From Rhodocyclaceae bacterium (GTDB lineage: Bacteria > Pseudomonadota > Gammaproteobacteria > Burkholderiales > Rhodocyclaceae): DNA of 64,000 nt. The notes under the pieces are model-generated. The model saw only the letters and a program-made list of their open reading frames with translations. It made no database searches and was not told where the DNA came from. Shown in pieces: positions 18,701 to 28,400 of this stretch. The DNA lies in contig JAEUNL010000008.1 in the NCBI GenBank assembly GCA_016791115.1, positions 62,001 to 126,000 on the forward strand. The letters are read 5' to 3'. Position numbers and translations under genes: made by a program. Within the stretch, counting starts at the first letter, position 1, and each line of letters opens with the position of its first letter.

Positions 18701-18730
18701 TCCCGCGGCAGCCCGAGGGCTGCCGCGGGA
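18701..18730 (-). promoter_or_regulatory. Strong hairpin in the infC-rpmI gap
   Basis: A perfect 13-bp stem (TCCCGCGGCAGCC / GGCTGCCGCGGGA) with a 4-base loop lies 10 bp after the infC stop. No T-run follows on the minus strand, so it is not a simple terminator. In E. coli this part of the operon contains the L20 translational operator; this hairpin could stabilise or process the mRNA, or take part in such control. That role is inferred from position only. Confidence 0.4.
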
Positions 18731-18740
18731 GATGCTTCGA

Positions 18741-19271
18741 CTATTTTTGCTTCTTGATCGGCGCAATCACCATTACCAGTTGCCGACCTTCCATCTTCGG
18801 GAACTGCTCGACCGTGCCATACGGTTCGAGGTCGCCCTTTACCCTTTCCAGCAGCCGCACACCGAACTCCTGGTGCGCCATTTCCCGACCGCGGAACCGC
18901 AAGGTGACCTTGGTCTTGTCGCCCTCCTGCAAGAACTTGATCAGGTTGCGCAGCTTGATCTGATAATCGCCCTCGTCCGTACCGGGGCGAAACTTGATCT
19001 CCTTGACCTGGATCTGCTTCTGCTTGAGCTTGGCCTCGTGCGCCTTCTTGGCTTCGGCGTACTTGAATTTGCCGAAATCCATGATCCGGCAAACCGGCGG
19101 TTGCGCCAGAGGCGCAATTTCCACCAGATCCACCCCGGCCTCGTCAGCCAGTTCGAGCGCCCTACGGATTGCAACGATTCCGATCTGCTCGCCTTCTTCC
19201 CCGATCAGCCTCACCTCGGGGGCCGTGATTTCATGATTCAGGCGCTGCGACTTCTGCTGTGGCTGTACGAT
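18741..19271 (-). CDS. infC: Translation initiation factor IF-3, ATC start
   Basis: A 176-residue IF-3. The N-domain ([24 protein letters not shown]), the linker ([20 protein letters not shown]) and the C-domain ([32 protein letters not shown]) are all canonical. The first ordinary start codon in frame (GTG at 19214) would remove essential N-domain residues. Reading upstream, the frame continues through [13 protein letters not shown] to ATC at 19271, preceded by GGAG about 10 bp upstream. IF-3 genes are known for AUU/AUC/AUA starts, which let IF-3 repress its own translation, so ATC is the likely start. thrS ends 40 bp upstream. Confidence 0.93.
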   Translation of the reverse strand: MVQPQQKSQRLNHEITAPEVRLIGEEGEQIGIVAIRRALELADEAGVDLVEIAPLAQPPVCRIMDFGKFKYAEAKKAHEAKLKQKQIQVKEIKFRPGTDEGDYQIKLRNLIKFLQEGDKTKVTLRFRGREMAHQEFGVRLLERVKGDLEPYGTVEQFPKMEGRQLVMVIAPIKKQK

Positions 19272-19310
19272 GGTTCAAGTCTCCGCAAAAAACAAAAAAG
19301 CCCTGCGCAA

Positions 19311-21227
19311 TCAACCAGATGTCACCCGATCGTCGCGTTCCCTACGCAGACGCTCGAGCAATGCTTCGAGGGACATTTGGCCGAGGTCTTGACCACCCCG
19401 GATGCGCACGGCCACCAGACCCGCTGCCTTTTCCTTGTCGCCGACGACGATCTGACAAGGCAGCTTGGACAAGCTATGTTCGCGTATTTTATAGGTAATT
19501 TTTTCGTTACGCAAATCCGGTTCTACGCGAAAACCGTGTTCGCGTAGCATCCGCACAACATCACTGGCGTAATCGGCCTGCGCTTGGGAGATGTTCATCA
19601 CGACGGCCTGCACAGGCGCCAGCCAAAGCGGGAAGTTGCCGGCGTAGTTCTCGATCAGGATGCCGATGAAGCGCTCGAGCGAGCCCAGTACCGCGCGATG
19701 CAGCATGACCGGGCGCTTGCGTACGTTGTCCTCGTCGACGAACTCGGCGTCGAGCCGTTCCGGCAGCACGAAGTCGAGCTGGATGGTGCCGCACTGCCAT
19801 GAGCGGCCGATCGCATCCTTGATCTGGTATTCGATTTTCGGGCCGTAGAACGCACCTTCCCCCGACAGTTCCTCCCACTCCATGCCGGAGGCCGCCAGCG
19901 CGGTACGCAGCCCTGCTTCGGCGCGATCCCATACGTCGTCGGAGCCTGCGCGCTTGTCAGGACGCAGGGAGAGCTTGACTGCGACATCGCGAAAACCGAA
20001 GTCTGCATACACCTTCAACAGCAAGGTGTTGAAGGCCTGGACTTCGCTGGTTATCTGCGCCTCGGTGCAGAAAATGTGCGCATCGTCCTGCACGAATCCG
20101 CGCACGCGCATCAGGCCATGCAACGCGCCCGACGGCTCATTACGATGGCATGAACCGAATTCGGCCAAGCGCAGCGGCAGGTCTCGATACGAGTGCAGTC
20201 CCGAGTTGAAGATCTGCACATGGCCTGGACAATTCATCGGCTTCACCGCGTAGTCGCGCTTCTCCGACTCGGTGGTGAACATGTTCTCGCGATAGTTTTC
20301 CCAGTGGCCCGACTTCTCCCACAGTACGCGGTCCATCATCAGCGGGGTTTTCACTTCGCGATAGCCGTGTTCATCGAGCGTGCGGCGCATGTACTGCTCG
20401 ATCTGCTGCCAGATCGTCCAGCCCTTTGGATGCCAGAACACCATGCCGGGCGCTTCGTCCTGCATGTGGAACAGGTCGAGCTGCTTGGCGAGGCGGCGAT
20501 GGTCACGCTTTTCGGCCTCCTCGATCTGGTGCAGGTAGGCTTCCTGCTCTTCCTTCTTCGCCCACGCGGTGCCGTAGATGCGCTGGAGCATCTCGTTCTT
20601 CGCATCGCCGCGCCAGTAGGCGCCCGCCACCTTCATCAGCTTGAAAACCCTGAGCTTGCCGGTCGACGGCACGTGCGGGCCACGGCAGAGGTCGACGAAG
20701 TCACCCTCACGATAGAGCGACACGTCCTCGTTGGCCGGAATCGAGGCGATGATCTCGGCCTTGTACTGCTCACCGATCGACTTGAAAAAGTCGACAGCCT
20801 TGTCGCGCGGCCACACCTCGCGCACGACCGGAACATCCTTTTTCGCCAGTTCGGCCATGCGCTGCTCGATCTTCGCCAGATCCTCGGGCGTGAATGGACG
20901 CTTGTATGAAAAGTCGTAGTAGAAGCCCTTGTCGATCACCGGACCGATGGTCACTTGCGCATCGGGGAACAGATCTTTCACCGCGTAGGCGAGCAGGTGA
21001 GCCGTCGAGTGGCGGATGATGTCTACACCATCGACATCCTTGTCGGTGACGATCGACAACTGGCCATCGCGTTCGATCAGGTGCGAGGTATCAACCAGTT
21101 TGCCGTCAACGCGACCGGCGAGCGCGGCCTTTGCGAGCCCGGTGCCGATCGAGGCGGCCACCTGCTGCACGGTGACCGGCGACTCGAAGCTGCGTTGCGA
21201 ACCATCGGGTAGCGTGACGTTGATCAT
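19311..21227 (-). CDS. thrS: Threonine--tRNA ligase
   Basis: A 638-residue ThrRS of standard size. Domains in order: N-terminal TGS-like domain (1-60, [14 protein letters not shown]); the editing domain with [16 protein letters not shown]; the class II core with zinc ligands (NCPGHVQIF near residue 335, and the His pair downstream); motif 2 ([22 protein letters not shown]); motif 3 ([21 protein letters not shown]); then the anticodon-binding domain. It begins the thrS-infC-rpmI-rplT-pheST-ihfA operon. The 45 bp between its start and the upstream terminator are too short to show an obvious leader operator. Confidence 0.97.
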   Translation of the reverse strand: MINVTLPDGSQRSFESPVTVQQVAASIGTGLAKAALAGRVDGKLVDTSHLIERDGQLSIVTDKDVDGVDIIRHSTAHLLAYAVKDLFPDAQVTIGPVIDKGFYYDFSYKRPFTPEDLAKIEQRMAELAKKDVPVVREVWPRDKAVDFFKSIGEQYKAEIIASIPANEDVSLYREGDFVDLCRGPHVPSTGKLRVFKLMKVAGAYWRGDAKNEMLQRIYGTAWAKKEEQEAYLHQIEEAEKRDHRRLAKQLDLFHMQDEAPGMVFWHPKGWTIWQQIEQYMRRTLDEHGYREVKTPLMMDRVLWEKSGHWENYRENMFTTESEKRDYAVKPMNCPGHVQIFNSGLHSYRDLPLRLAEFGSCHRNEPSGALHGLMRVRGFVQDDAHIFCTEAQITSEVQAFNTLLLKVYADFGFRDVAVKLSLRPDKRAGSDDVWDRAEAGLRTALAASGMEWEELSGEGAFYGPKIEYQIKDAIGRSWQCGTIQLDFVLPERLDAEFVDEDNVRKRPVMLHRAVLGSLERFIGILIENYAGNFPLWLAPVQAVVMNISQAQADYASDVVRMLREHGFRVEPDLRNEKITYKIREHSLSKLPCQIVVGDKEKAAGLVAVRIRGGQDLGQMSLEALLERLRRERDDRVTSG

Positions 21228-21272
21228 CTCGAAACTCCTGCGGCGCCGATTCGCTGAACCAGCGCGTAAACG

Positions 21273-21300
21273 AAAAAAGTGCGGTCGCGCCGCACTTTTT
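21273..21300 (-). terminator. Rho-independent terminator between tRNA-Val and thrS
   Basis: A 7-bp stem (AGTGCGG / CCGCACT) with a TCGCG loop, flanked by A6 and T5. On the minus strand it follows tRNA-Val and precedes thrS, so it probably ends the tRNA transcript; premature termination in a thrS leader is an alternative. Confidence 0.75.
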
Positions 21301-21417
21301 CTCGTGGAAAGAACCTGGGCAAGCGCGACTAGTGAGAGATTGACGTCTCCGTACGAGTTCGCGGTGTCATAACGCAGGCCCTTTCCGTTACTTCCCGTTT
21401 GCTGCTTCTCGAAGTGT

Positions 21418-21494
21418 TGGTAGGCGCGATTGGACTCGAACCAACGACCCCCACCATGTCAAGGTGGTGCTCTAACCAGCTGAGCTACGCGCCT
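21418..21494 (-). tRNA. tRNA-Val (anticodon GAC)
   Basis: A 77-nt tRNA on the minus strand with CCA encoded. Acceptor arms AGGCGCG / CGCGCCT pair fully. The anticodon arm CCACC / GGTGG encloses the loop TTGACAT with GAC as anticodon, reading GTC. The D-arm (AGCTCAGCTGGTTAGAGC) and T-arm (TTCGAGT) are standard. Confidence 0.95.
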
Positions 21495-21567
21495 TCAAGA
21501 GCCGCACACTATAGCAGAACTCGGCGCGCACGCCAAATCCGCCATGATGTTCGGCGCAAAAAATCCG

Positions 21568-21825
21568 TCAGGCTTGTCCGCTCTTGTCCTTGACCAGCCC
21601 GTAGACCACCAGCAGCGCGATTGCCCCGACAACCGCTCCGATGAACCCGGCCCCCTCACCGGCCGTATAGAGGCCGAGCGCCTGCCCGACGTAGCTCGCC
21701 ACGACCGAACCTGCGATGCCGAGCACCGTGGTCATGATGAAGCCCATGTTTTCTTTACCGGGATGAAGCAACTTGGCCAGGACACCGACAATGAATCCGA
21801 TGACGATCGTTCCGATGACTCCCAT
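21568..21825 (-). CDS. GlsB/YeaQ/YmgE family stress-response membrane protein
   Basis: An 85-residue very hydrophobic protein with three predicted membrane segments (about 4-20, 28-48, 57-78) separated by short glycine-rich turns (LHPGKENMGF, YTAGEGAGF). This pattern matches the GlsB/YeaQ/YmgE (transglycosylase-associated) family. Members are often RpoS- or stress-regulated, but their molecular role is not established. It stands alone between tRNA-Val and the pyruvyltransferase-like gene. Confidence 0.85.
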   Translation of the reverse strand: MGVIGTIVIGFIVGVLAKLLHPGKENMGFIMTTVLGIAGSVVASYVGQALGLYTAGEGAGFIGAVVGAIALLVVYGLVKDKSGQA

Positions 21826-21935
21826 TTTCGACTCTCCGTAGTTGCAGAAACATGCGGCTCATCTTGGCACAAGGCGGCCCCCGGAAGAAACCTCGGTGCA
21901 GATTTGGTCGGACGAGTTTGCAGTTCGTGACGCAA

Positions 21936-23093
21936 TCACGAGGGATATTGTCGTCTCCGGGACACAACACCGCTTTCGGTCAAGAGTGCCGCCAAGCTTG
22001 AGCCAACCTCCGCAATGCCGGCAAGATTGGGGGTACGCGAATACCAGGTCGTCACGTAGGCCGAAACCTTGGCCGCCTGCCCCGTAGCGCCTCTCTCGTC
22101 GCCAAGAAGACTGACGGCAGGGCGTCCGAACGATTCGGCGACGATGCGAACATGCAGGCTGCTCGCCAACACCGATCTCGCCGAAGCGACCAGGGCGCAG
22201 ATTTCCCAGACGTCGAGACTCTCGAACACGCTGACTCGCCGCCGATCCAGCAACGCAGCGAAACGTCGCAGCACATCGATGTCGTCATGCCACGGCGCAG
22301 CCCCGGCGCGGAACAGCACGACGGTCAAGTCATGTCGCCGCGCGACCGACCCAACCTGCTCGGCGAGCGCCGCAATGCTCGCGTCATCGCCAGCCTCCGC
22401 GCCAAACTGCAAAGCCAGAAATTCCTGTCCGACTGGTCGTGCGCGCCGAACAATCCTGGAACCGAGCAACTCGCCTATCCGAGCCACCGGATCCGCTTCG
22501 AGCGAAACCGGTATGCCTTGCGCGGCAATCGTCTCGAGCGTTACCGAATCCCGTACGGTAACGCTGTCGGCCTCGGACAAGGCCTCGAACACATGCTGTC
22601 GATGCGCATCCCCCAAAACCGACAGGCCGACCCCGCCGACCGCACGGAAAGTCACGCGCGATCCGGCTGGCAGGTCTCGCCGGCGTACGACGTACGGCAC
22701 GGGAGACCGGAAACCGGGTTGGGTATCGAGCCAGGCGTTGCGTGCCGGCGCGTCTCGATCGAATTGCGCGATTGCCTGTTGCGCCTGCCACGATTCGAGC
22801 GTCGTGATCCGCGCAACCCAGCGATCGCAGGACAGAACCTCTCCGCCGGCATGAGCAAACAGCAGGGGATCGCCCGAATTGCGCGCAAGCAAGTCCGGCA
22901 GAGCAAGAACCACGTGGCCACCGTACCGCCGCAAGTCCGCCGCCACCAAACCTGCAATGACCGGCGCTTTGGAGCCGGCACCGAAGGCTGGCGGGAAATG
23001 GGCAAACAGCAGGTCGCCAAGGTTGTGGCGATCAAACGCGCCGAAGAGCACGGGACACATTCGTCCCGCATCTGCGGCGTCGCCTGGCCTCAT
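21936..23093 (-). CDS. Polysaccharide pyruvyl transferase family protein
   Basis: A 385-residue protein with an N-terminal FGAFDRHNLGDLLFAHF motif, like the G-x-x-N-x-G-D start of CsaB/WcaK-type pyruvyltransferases, and a C-terminal half with a second Rossmann-like fold (SARSVLASSLHVRIVAESFGRPAVSL). Family members transfer pyruvate ketals to sugars of exopolysaccharides or cell-wall polymers; the acceptor here cannot be told. The ATG at 23093 overlaps the stop of the upstream cysteine-cluster gene as ATGA; starts further upstream fall inside that gene. No other polysaccharide genes are adjacent, so a role in capsule or lipopolysaccharide is uncertain. Confidence 0.7.
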   Translation of the reverse strand: MRPGDAADAGRMCPVLFGAFDRHNLGDLLFAHFPPAFGAGSKAPVIAGLVAADLRRYGGHVVLALPDLLARNSGDPLLFAHAGGEVLSCDRWVARITTLESWQAQQAIAQFDRDAPARNAWLDTQPGFRSPVPYVVRRRDLPAGSRVTFRAVGGVGLSVLGDAHRQHVFEALSEADSVTVRDSVTLETIAAQGIPVSLEADPVARIGELLGSRIVRRARPVGQEFLALQFGAEAGDDASIAALAEQVGSVARRHDLTVVLFRAGAAPWHDDIDVLRRFAALLDRRRVSVFESLDVWEICALVASARSVLASSLHVRIVAESFGRPAVSLLGDERGATGQAAKVSAYVTTWYSRTPNLAGIAEVGSSLAALLTESGVVSRRRQYPS

Positions 23094-23398
23094 TCGACTG
23101 GTCCCAGGCGATGGATCCGTCGAGCACGAACACACGCATCCGAACCCGCCTCGAACTCGCGACACGGAGATGGGCGCTGCTCATAGATACCGCACCTGAC
23201 AGCCCCACCGACCGATCCGCTCAATGCAACGCAACGCGGTGGCTGGCGATCGGTCCCGACCATTCGGCAAAGATTTACGCCAAGCCGATCAGCCAGAGCG
23301 TGCGGAACGCAACCGCCCGGCGCATCGTCGCACTCTGCGGGATCAAAATCGACACGAAAGGCGGCGCAGCACGCGCCGCAGCCTGTACACGGATTCAT
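23090..23398 (-). CDS. YkgJ family cysteine-cluster protein
   Basis: A 102-residue protein with the cysteine pattern of the YkgJ (putative zinc/iron-chelating) family: CTGCGACCAAF at the start, a central C-x-x-M segment, PRCVALSG, RCGIYEQRPSPCREFEAGSDAC. The start at ATG 23398 gives MNPCTGCG; a TTG 18 bp upstream is the alternative. Function is unknown; metal binding is inferred from the eight or more cysteines. It is coupled by a 4-bp overlap to the pyruvyltransferase-like gene. Confidence 0.85.
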   Translation of the reverse strand: MNPCTGCGACCAAFRVDFDPAECDDAPGGCVPHALADRLGVNLCRMVGTDRQPPRCVALSGSVGGAVRCGIYEQRPSPCREFEAGSDACVRARRIHRLGPVE

Positions 23399-23452
23399 TC
23401 TCGCTGGTGCCGTCAACCAACGCGCATGATAGGCATCGACCGGCGGGAGGAC

Positions 23453-23480
23453 AAAAAAAGCGAGCCGGCGGTCCGGCTCG
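23453..23480 (-). terminator. Terminator for a minus-strand transcript upstream of the YkgJ gene
   Basis: A perfect 8-bp stem (CGAGCCGG / CCGGCTCG) with loop CGGT. On the minus strand it is followed by seven T's (the A7 run at 23453-23459). It lies upstream of the YkgJ gene, so it must end a transcript coming from 23481-23781, where no established gene is seen. Confidence 0.7.
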
Positions 23481-23500
23481 GATTGTTCCGTCGGACGCGT

Positions 23501-23749
23501 CTACGCGCCCTGGGGAACCAGGGAGGAGAGATTCGACGCGGAATCGGCGCAAGCACCGCAAACGACGTCACGCACCTTCTTGAAGCACCGTCCGTGCCAG
23601 GATGCGTACGCCTCTGATTCTTATGCAATGCCATCAGAACGGGGGACGACAACCTTGATGGAACGTCTGCATTTTCCGACACCCGTGCGACAAATCGCGG
23701 CAGCTTTGAGCCCGTTGTGCACATCGCCTTTCGAGACACATTTCCGCAT
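23501..23749 (-). other. Possible small or broken gene in the 383-bp gap before the LhgO-like gene
   Basis: The gap 23399-23781 holds no recognised gene. On the minus strand one frame reads a 42-residue peptide from ATG 23749 ([10 protein letters not shown]...RSDGIA), a single TAA at 23621-23623, then 39 more codons in the same frame (ESEAYASWHGRCFKKV...LVPQGA) to a TAG at 23501. The terminator at 23453-23480 follows 20 bp later. The second part has no start codon near its beginning. This could be a small gene broken by a nonsense mutation, a small RNA, or chance; I do not recognise either peptide. Confidence 0.25.
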
Positions 23750-23781
23750 CCCGAACTTGCGCCTTGGTTAGACTTTGCGCC

Positions 23782-24894
23782 ATGGATACTGAAACGTTCG
23801 AAATCGAGGTTGCCGTCATTGGCGCCGGCGTGGTCGGTCTGGCCTGCGCGCGCGAGTTTGCCCGAGCCGGGCACGAGGTCATCGTCCTCGAAGCCAACCA
23901 GGCGATCGGCATGGAAACCAGTTCTCGCAACAGCGAAGTGATTCATGGAGGGCTGTACTACCCGCAAGGATCGCTGAAAGCGGAGTTGTGCGTCGAAGGA
24001 CGCAATCTTCTGTACGAATTTTGCGATCAGTTCCAGGTTGAGCATCGCCGTTGTGGCAAGTTGATCGTCGCAACGGGGCCGGCCCAGCATGACAAACTCG
24101 AAGCACTCGCCGCACAGGCCGTCGCGAATGGTGTGCTGGACATCCGTCGTCTGAGCCGCGACGAGGCCCGGTTGATGGAACCTGCACTGCAATGCACTGC
24201 CGCTTTGCTGTCCCCTTCGACCGGGATCGTCGACAGCAATGGTTTGATGCAGGCACTGCTCGGCGATGCCGAGGCCCATGGCGCACAAATTGCCCTCGCA
24301 AGCCCGGTGATTGCCGCGCAGGTATCTCAAGGCATGATCGAGATCGAGGTTGGCGGCGAGATGCCGGCGATTCTTCGAACAGGCCGGGTCGTCAATTCCG
24401 CCGGCCTGCACGCAATCGAAACGGCAACCCGAATCGAAGGGTTCCCTGTCGAGCACATTCCAACGCCTTGGCTTGCCCGTGGCAACTATTTCCAGCTCTC
24501 CGGGAAAGCGCCGTTCTCACGGCTGGTATATCCCCTGCCCGAGCCGGGGGGACTTGGCGTGCACTTGACGCTGGACCTGGCAGGCCAGGCACGCTTCGGT
24601 CCCGACGTGGAATGGGTAGACTCGATCGATTACAGCGTGGATCCATCGCGCGCCGACGGCTTCTACGCGGAGATCCGCAAATACTGGCCGGCTCTCGAAG
24701 ATGGCGCACTGGCGCCTGCTTACGCGGGCATTCGTCCGAAGATCAGCGGTCCGAACGACCCGGCGGCCGATTTTCTGATCCAGGGACCGCACCACCACGG
24801 GATTGCCGGACTGGTCAATCTGTTCGGAATCGAGTCGCCCGGGTTGACGGCATCCCTGGCGATTGCACGACGAGTCGCTCGCGAGCTTGCCTGA
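23782..24894 (+). CDS. LhgO-like FAD-dependent oxidoreductase (L-2-hydroxyglutarate oxidase family)
   Basis: A 370-residue flavoprotein of the DAO fold. The FAD-binding motif is at about 11-38 ([20 protein letters not shown] then VIVLEA), followed by the family's [20 protein letters not shown] segment and a C-terminal [20 protein letters not shown] motif that closes the FAD site. LhgO proteins oxidise L-2-hydroxyglutarate to 2-oxoglutarate, passing electrons to quinone; the exact substrate here is inferred by family. No lactate or glutarate genes are adjacent. It reads divergently from whatever lies in the preceding gap. Confidence 0.82.
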   Translation: MDTETFEIEVAVIGAGVVGLACAREFARAGHEVIVLEANQAIGMETSSRNSEVIHGGLYYPQGSLKAELCVEGRNLLYEFCDQFQVEHRRCGKLIVATGPAQHDKLEALAAQAVANGVLDIRRLSRDEARLMEPALQCTAALLSPSTGIVDSNGLMQALLGDAEAHGAQIALASPVIAAQVSQGMIEIEVGGEMPAILRTGRVVNSAGLHAIETATRIEGFPVEHIPTPWLARGNYFQLSGKAPFSRLVYPLPEPGGLGVHLTLDLAGQARFGPDVEWVDSIDYSVDPSRADGFYAEIRKYWPALEDGALAPAYAGIRPKISGPNDPAADFLIQGPHHHGIAGLVNLFGIESPGLTASLAIARRVARELA

Positions 24895-25044
24895 ACCGTG
24901 TCGCGAGATTCGGTATCCGCTTGAGTCCGCGCGTGTTCGCCGCCTGCCCCCGTCACGGCCAACAGGGTTTCACACGATCGTCACGAGACGGCGCTATGTT
25001 CTCTCGCGAACATCAAATCCGGGTGGCCACGTGCCCGACGTCCG

Positions 25045-25881
25045 ATGCCGAGCAAGGTACGTTCGATCTTCGTTTCCGACATCCATCTCGGCACACGCGG
25101 TTGCCAGGCCGAGAGACTCCTCGATTTCCTGCGCGAGCACGAATCCGAACACCTGTTCCTGATTGGCGATATCGTGGATTTCTGGGCCATGAGCCGCGGC
25201 GTGCATTGGACCGCAGCCCAGAACACGGTCGTACAGAAGATCCTTCGGCGGGCCCGCCATGGCACCCACGTGGTGCTGATTCCCGGCAATCACGACGAAG
25301 CAATCCGCGAACACGCGGGTATCTCGTTCGGTGACATTCGCGTTGAGCTCGAGGTGGAGCATACGCTGGCCGACGGCCGGCGCTTCCTGCTCGTCCACGG
25401 CGACGAGTACGACCAGGTAACCCGCTACCACCGCTGGGTGGCGATCCTGGGCGATGTCTCCTACAACCTGCTCGTGCGACTGAACGTGTGGATCGCCGCC
25501 CTGCGCCGACGGCTGCGTCGCCCCGGTTACTGGTCGCTCGCCGGATACGCGAAGCGCAAGGTCAAGAAGGCGGTAAGTTTCATCTACGACTTCGAAGACT
25601 GCGTCCTGCACGGCGTGCGCAGCCGCAAACTGGATGGTGTCATCTGCGGCCACATCCATGCCGCGACCATCCGCGACATCGATGGACTGACCTACGTCAA
25701 TTGCGGCGACTGGGTAGATAGCTGCACCGGCATCGTCGAGCACCTCGACGGACGCCTCGAACTCGTGCATTGGACGGGACTGGCACCCGACGCGCAGCTT
25801 TCGGCGGAACCCGCCCGGCTGATGATTCCGTTCCCGGGAACCCGGTCGGCCGCCCCCGAAGTCCGCTCACGCCGGGCCTGA
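25045..25881 (+). CDS. UDP-2,3-diacylglucosamine diphosphatase-like metallophosphoesterase
   Basis: A 278-residue calcineurin-like phosphoesterase with all metal motifs: FVSDIHLG (about 9-16), LIGDIVDFW, PGNHDE, LVHGDEYD and CGHIHAA. The spacing resembles LpxH-type enzymes, which hydrolyse UDP-2,3-diacylglucosamine in lipid A synthesis. It is longer than classical LpxH (about 240) and has an Arg/Lys-rich insert (ALRRRLRRPGYW, AKRKVKK) suggesting membrane association. It may be a second LpxH-like enzyme acting on a related lipid. The start is ATG 25045; no close operon partner. Confidence 0.78.
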   Translation: MPSKVRSIFVSDIHLGTRGCQAERLLDFLREHESEHLFLIGDIVDFWAMSRGVHWTAAQNTVVQKILRRARHGTHVVLIPGNHDEAIREHAGISFGDIRVELEVEHTLADGRRFLLVHGDEYDQVTRYHRWVAILGDVSYNLLVRLNVWIAALRRRLRRPGYWSLAGYAKRKVKKAVSFIYDFEDCVLHGVRSRKLDGVICGHIHAATIRDIDGLTYVNCGDWVDSCTGIVEHLDGRLELVHWTGLAPDAQLSAEPARLMIPFPGTRSAAPEVRSRRA

Positions 25882-26025
25882 ATCACGGTCATTTCGGCCG
25901 CCACCGCACTATTTCACGACCGCTGTCGGGGCTTCACGACGGTTCGTGCATCCCGTCACGCCAGCCTCGGTCGCCGGCCTATAGCATCGGGCTTCGACAA
26001 ATGCGCGCGCGGCTCGCCCGCACCG

Positions 26026-28209
26026 ATGCAACGGACGTTCCAACAATTCGTGCTTGCCTGCCTTGCCCTGACCATCGTGGTCGCGGTCTGGGTAACGTTC
26101 TTCTACCGCACCACGACCACCCGGGAGATGGTGCGTCAGGAGCAGGAACATTTGGGCGAGCTCACCGCGGCATTCGCCCAATCGGTGCGTCCGGCCATCG
26201 ATGCGCTGGTTGCGGGGCAGGTCCACCCGACCAACGTGCCCAAACCGATCGACGCCCTCAACACGGGCGTTGAACAGATCGGCCGGCACTCCGACCTCAA
26301 CGACGTCAGACTGATCGGGCGCGACGGCAAGTTGTTGTACGCACGCCGTACGCTCGACGGCGATGCGCTCGAAACCGATCCACGTGTGGCCCAAGCCTTC
26401 GCCGGATCGCACGCAAGCGGCATGATCGGCGCAAAATCCGGACTTTTTGGCGGTTACAGCATCGACGCCGGCGACAGGATCGGCGTCTGGATGCCGGTCC
26501 GCGGCGCCGGAACGGATGAGGTCGTCGCCGTCCTGGCGATCGACTGGAAGCTCGACGAGTTGTCCGAACAGATTGCGCGTGCCCAGCGCATGCTTGCCGC
26601 CGGGCTGCTGATCGGCTTCTCCGCCTTGTTCGCGCTCCTGATGTTCGCCGCAGCCCGTGCCAAAGGCTTGCTGACCCGCCAGGAACAGGCCCGCTTGCGT
26701 GCCCAGCAGGCCCTCGAGGACGAACGCGACGCATTCGAGCAGAAAGTCCAGCACCGCACCGAAGAGCTCAACCAGATGGTGCGTGTGCTCCAGGTGGAAG
26801 TCGCAGATCGCCGCCGCAATGAGAACCTGATACGCGAAGTCGCCTTCTATGACGCGCTGACCAAACTGCCCAACCGCACGCTGTTCAAGACCGACCTGGA
26901 GCGCGCCCTGTCCGAGGCCAGGCGCCGCGCCTCGCGCCTCGCGGTGATGTTCATCGACCTCGACAACTTCAAGCGCATTAACGATACCCTCGGCCACAAC
27001 ATGGGCGACGAACTGCTGCGCCAGGCGGCATCACGCCTGTCCGGCTGCATCCGCGGCGAGGATTCGATCGCAGGTCTCATACGCTCCGGCACGCCGGATG
27101 CCGACAGCGGCAATCGCGTCGCCCGCCTTGGCGGCGACGAGTTCACCGTGCTGTTGCACGACGTCGGCAGCTCGTTCAACGCAGCCCATGTGGCACAACG
27201 CATCATCGAGGCGTTCGCCGCGCCCTTTGTGCTCGACATCTACAAGGTGCGAGTCAGCCCGTCGATCGGCATTGCCTACTATCCGCTCGACGGCAGCAGC
27301 GCGGATGAACTGCTGCGCAATGCCGACACCGCGATGTACAACGCCAAGCAGCGCGGCCGCAACACGTTCTCGTTCTACACCCGCGCGATGAGCGAATCGG
27401 CCTACTCCAAGCTGGCGCTGGAGAACCGCCTGCGCGCCGCAACCGAGCGCAAGGAGTTCGTTCTCCACTACCAGCCGAAATACGATGCGCGCGACAACAC
27501 CCTGGTCGGGTTCGAAGCACTGCTGCGCTGGAACGATCCGCAACAGGGCCTGATCCCGCCCGGCGAATTCATTGCGCTGGCCGAGGAAACCGGCCTGATC
27601 GTCCCGATCAGCGAATGGGTGATCCGCGAGGCCTGCCGGCAGATTCGCGCCTGGCTCGACTGCGGCGCCACACCGGTGCCGGTATCGCTGAACATCTCGA
27701 GCCTGCACTTCCAGCATGCAAGGCTGGCGCCGCTGGTCCAGAACGCGCTCGCCGCCCACAAGGTGGATGCCACGCTGCTCGAACTCGAGGTCACCGAAAG
27801 CCTGTTCCTCGACGACATGGAAAGTGCAATCAGCACACTGACGCGCCTGCGCGAGGCCGGTGTGCGCATTGCGATCGACGATTTCGGGACCGGCTATTCG
27901 TCGCTGTCTTATCTCAAGCGCTTCCCCCTGGACACGCTCAAGATCGATCGCAGCTTCGTGCAGGATCTCGCCGACGGCGGCGACGACGCGGCGATCTGCA
28001 ACGCCATCGTCGCACTCGGCCGCATCCTCGGCCTCAAGGTCGTCGCCGAAGGCGTGGAGAGCGACGAACAGGCGCGACTGCTGATGGCCCAGGGTTGCGA
28101 GGAAATGCAAGGCTTCCTGTTCGGACAGCCGATGCCGGCCGAACAGGCCACCCGCCTGCTGCTGCCCGCCAAGGTGGTGCCGTTCGACCCGCAGCGGCGC
28201 CTCGCCTGA
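26026..28209 (+). CDS. GGDEF-EAL cyclic-di-GMP signalling protein with periplasmic sensor region
   Basis: A 727-residue membrane protein. One membrane segment at about 8-27, a periplasmic region of about 150 residues, a second membrane segment at about 190-210 (MLAAGLLIGFSALFALLMFA), then a coiled coil (about 215-275). The GGDEF domain (about 280-460) keeps an intact RLGGDEF, so diguanylate cyclase activity is possible. The EAL domain (about 470-720) keeps FEALLRW, the N-x-S of LNISSLHF, DDFGTGYSS, KIDRSF and EGVES, so phosphodiesterase activity is also possible. An insertion (IAGLIRSGTPDADSG) sits just before the GGDEF signature. The signal sensed is unknown. Confidence 0.93.
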   Translation: MQRTFQQFVLACLALTIVVAVWVTFFYRTTTTREMVRQEQEHLGELTAAFAQSVRPAIDALVAGQVHPTNVPKPIDALNTGVEQIGRHSDLNDVRLIGRDGKLLYARRTLDGDALETDPRVAQAFAGSHASGMIGAKSGLFGGYSIDAGDRIGVWMPVRGAGTDEVVAVLAIDWKLDELSEQIARAQRMLAAGLLIGFSALFALLMFAAARAKGLLTRQEQARLRAQQALEDERDAFEQKVQHRTEELNQMVRVLQVEVADRRRNENLIREVAFYDALTKLPNRTLFKTDLERALSEARRRASRLAVMFIDLDNFKRINDTLGHNMGDELLRQAASRLSGCIRGEDSIAGLIRSGTPDADSGNRVARLGGDEFTVLLHDVGSSFNAAHVAQRIIEAFAAPFVLDIYKVRVSPSIGIAYYPLDGSSADELLRNADTAMYNAKQRGRNTFSFYTRAMSESAYSKLALENRLRAATERKEFVLHYQPKYDARDNTLVGFEALLRWNDPQQGLIPPGEFIALAEETGLIVPISEWVIREACRQIRAWLDCGATPVPVSLNISSLHFQHARLAPLVQNALAAHKVDATLLELEVTESLFLDDMESAISTLTRLREAGVRIAIDDFGTGYSSLSYLKRFPLDTLKIDRSFVQDLADGGDDAAICNAIVALGRILGLKVVAEGVESDEQARLLMAQGCEEMQGFLFGQPMPAEQATRLLLPAKVVPFDPQRRLA

Positions 28210-28400
28210 GCGGCTGCGAATCCGTCGTGGCGAGCGCTTCGCGTTCCACCGGGGAAGCGCAGCCGTGCCAATGCCGTGGCAGGCCGCGCGGGGGCGAAGC
28301 CGGATCGCACAACGGATTTATCCACAGCGACTGACGGGACCTGCGCGCTTTCGCGCATAATCGGCGGTCCCTTCACACCGCCGCCAACCCAAGCCGAACC

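Noticed and set aside
23481-23660. 6S RNA before the orphan terminator
   Set aside because: The CCCTGG/CCAGGG palindrome is suggestive, but the long closing stem and central bulge expected of 6S RNA could not be drawn.
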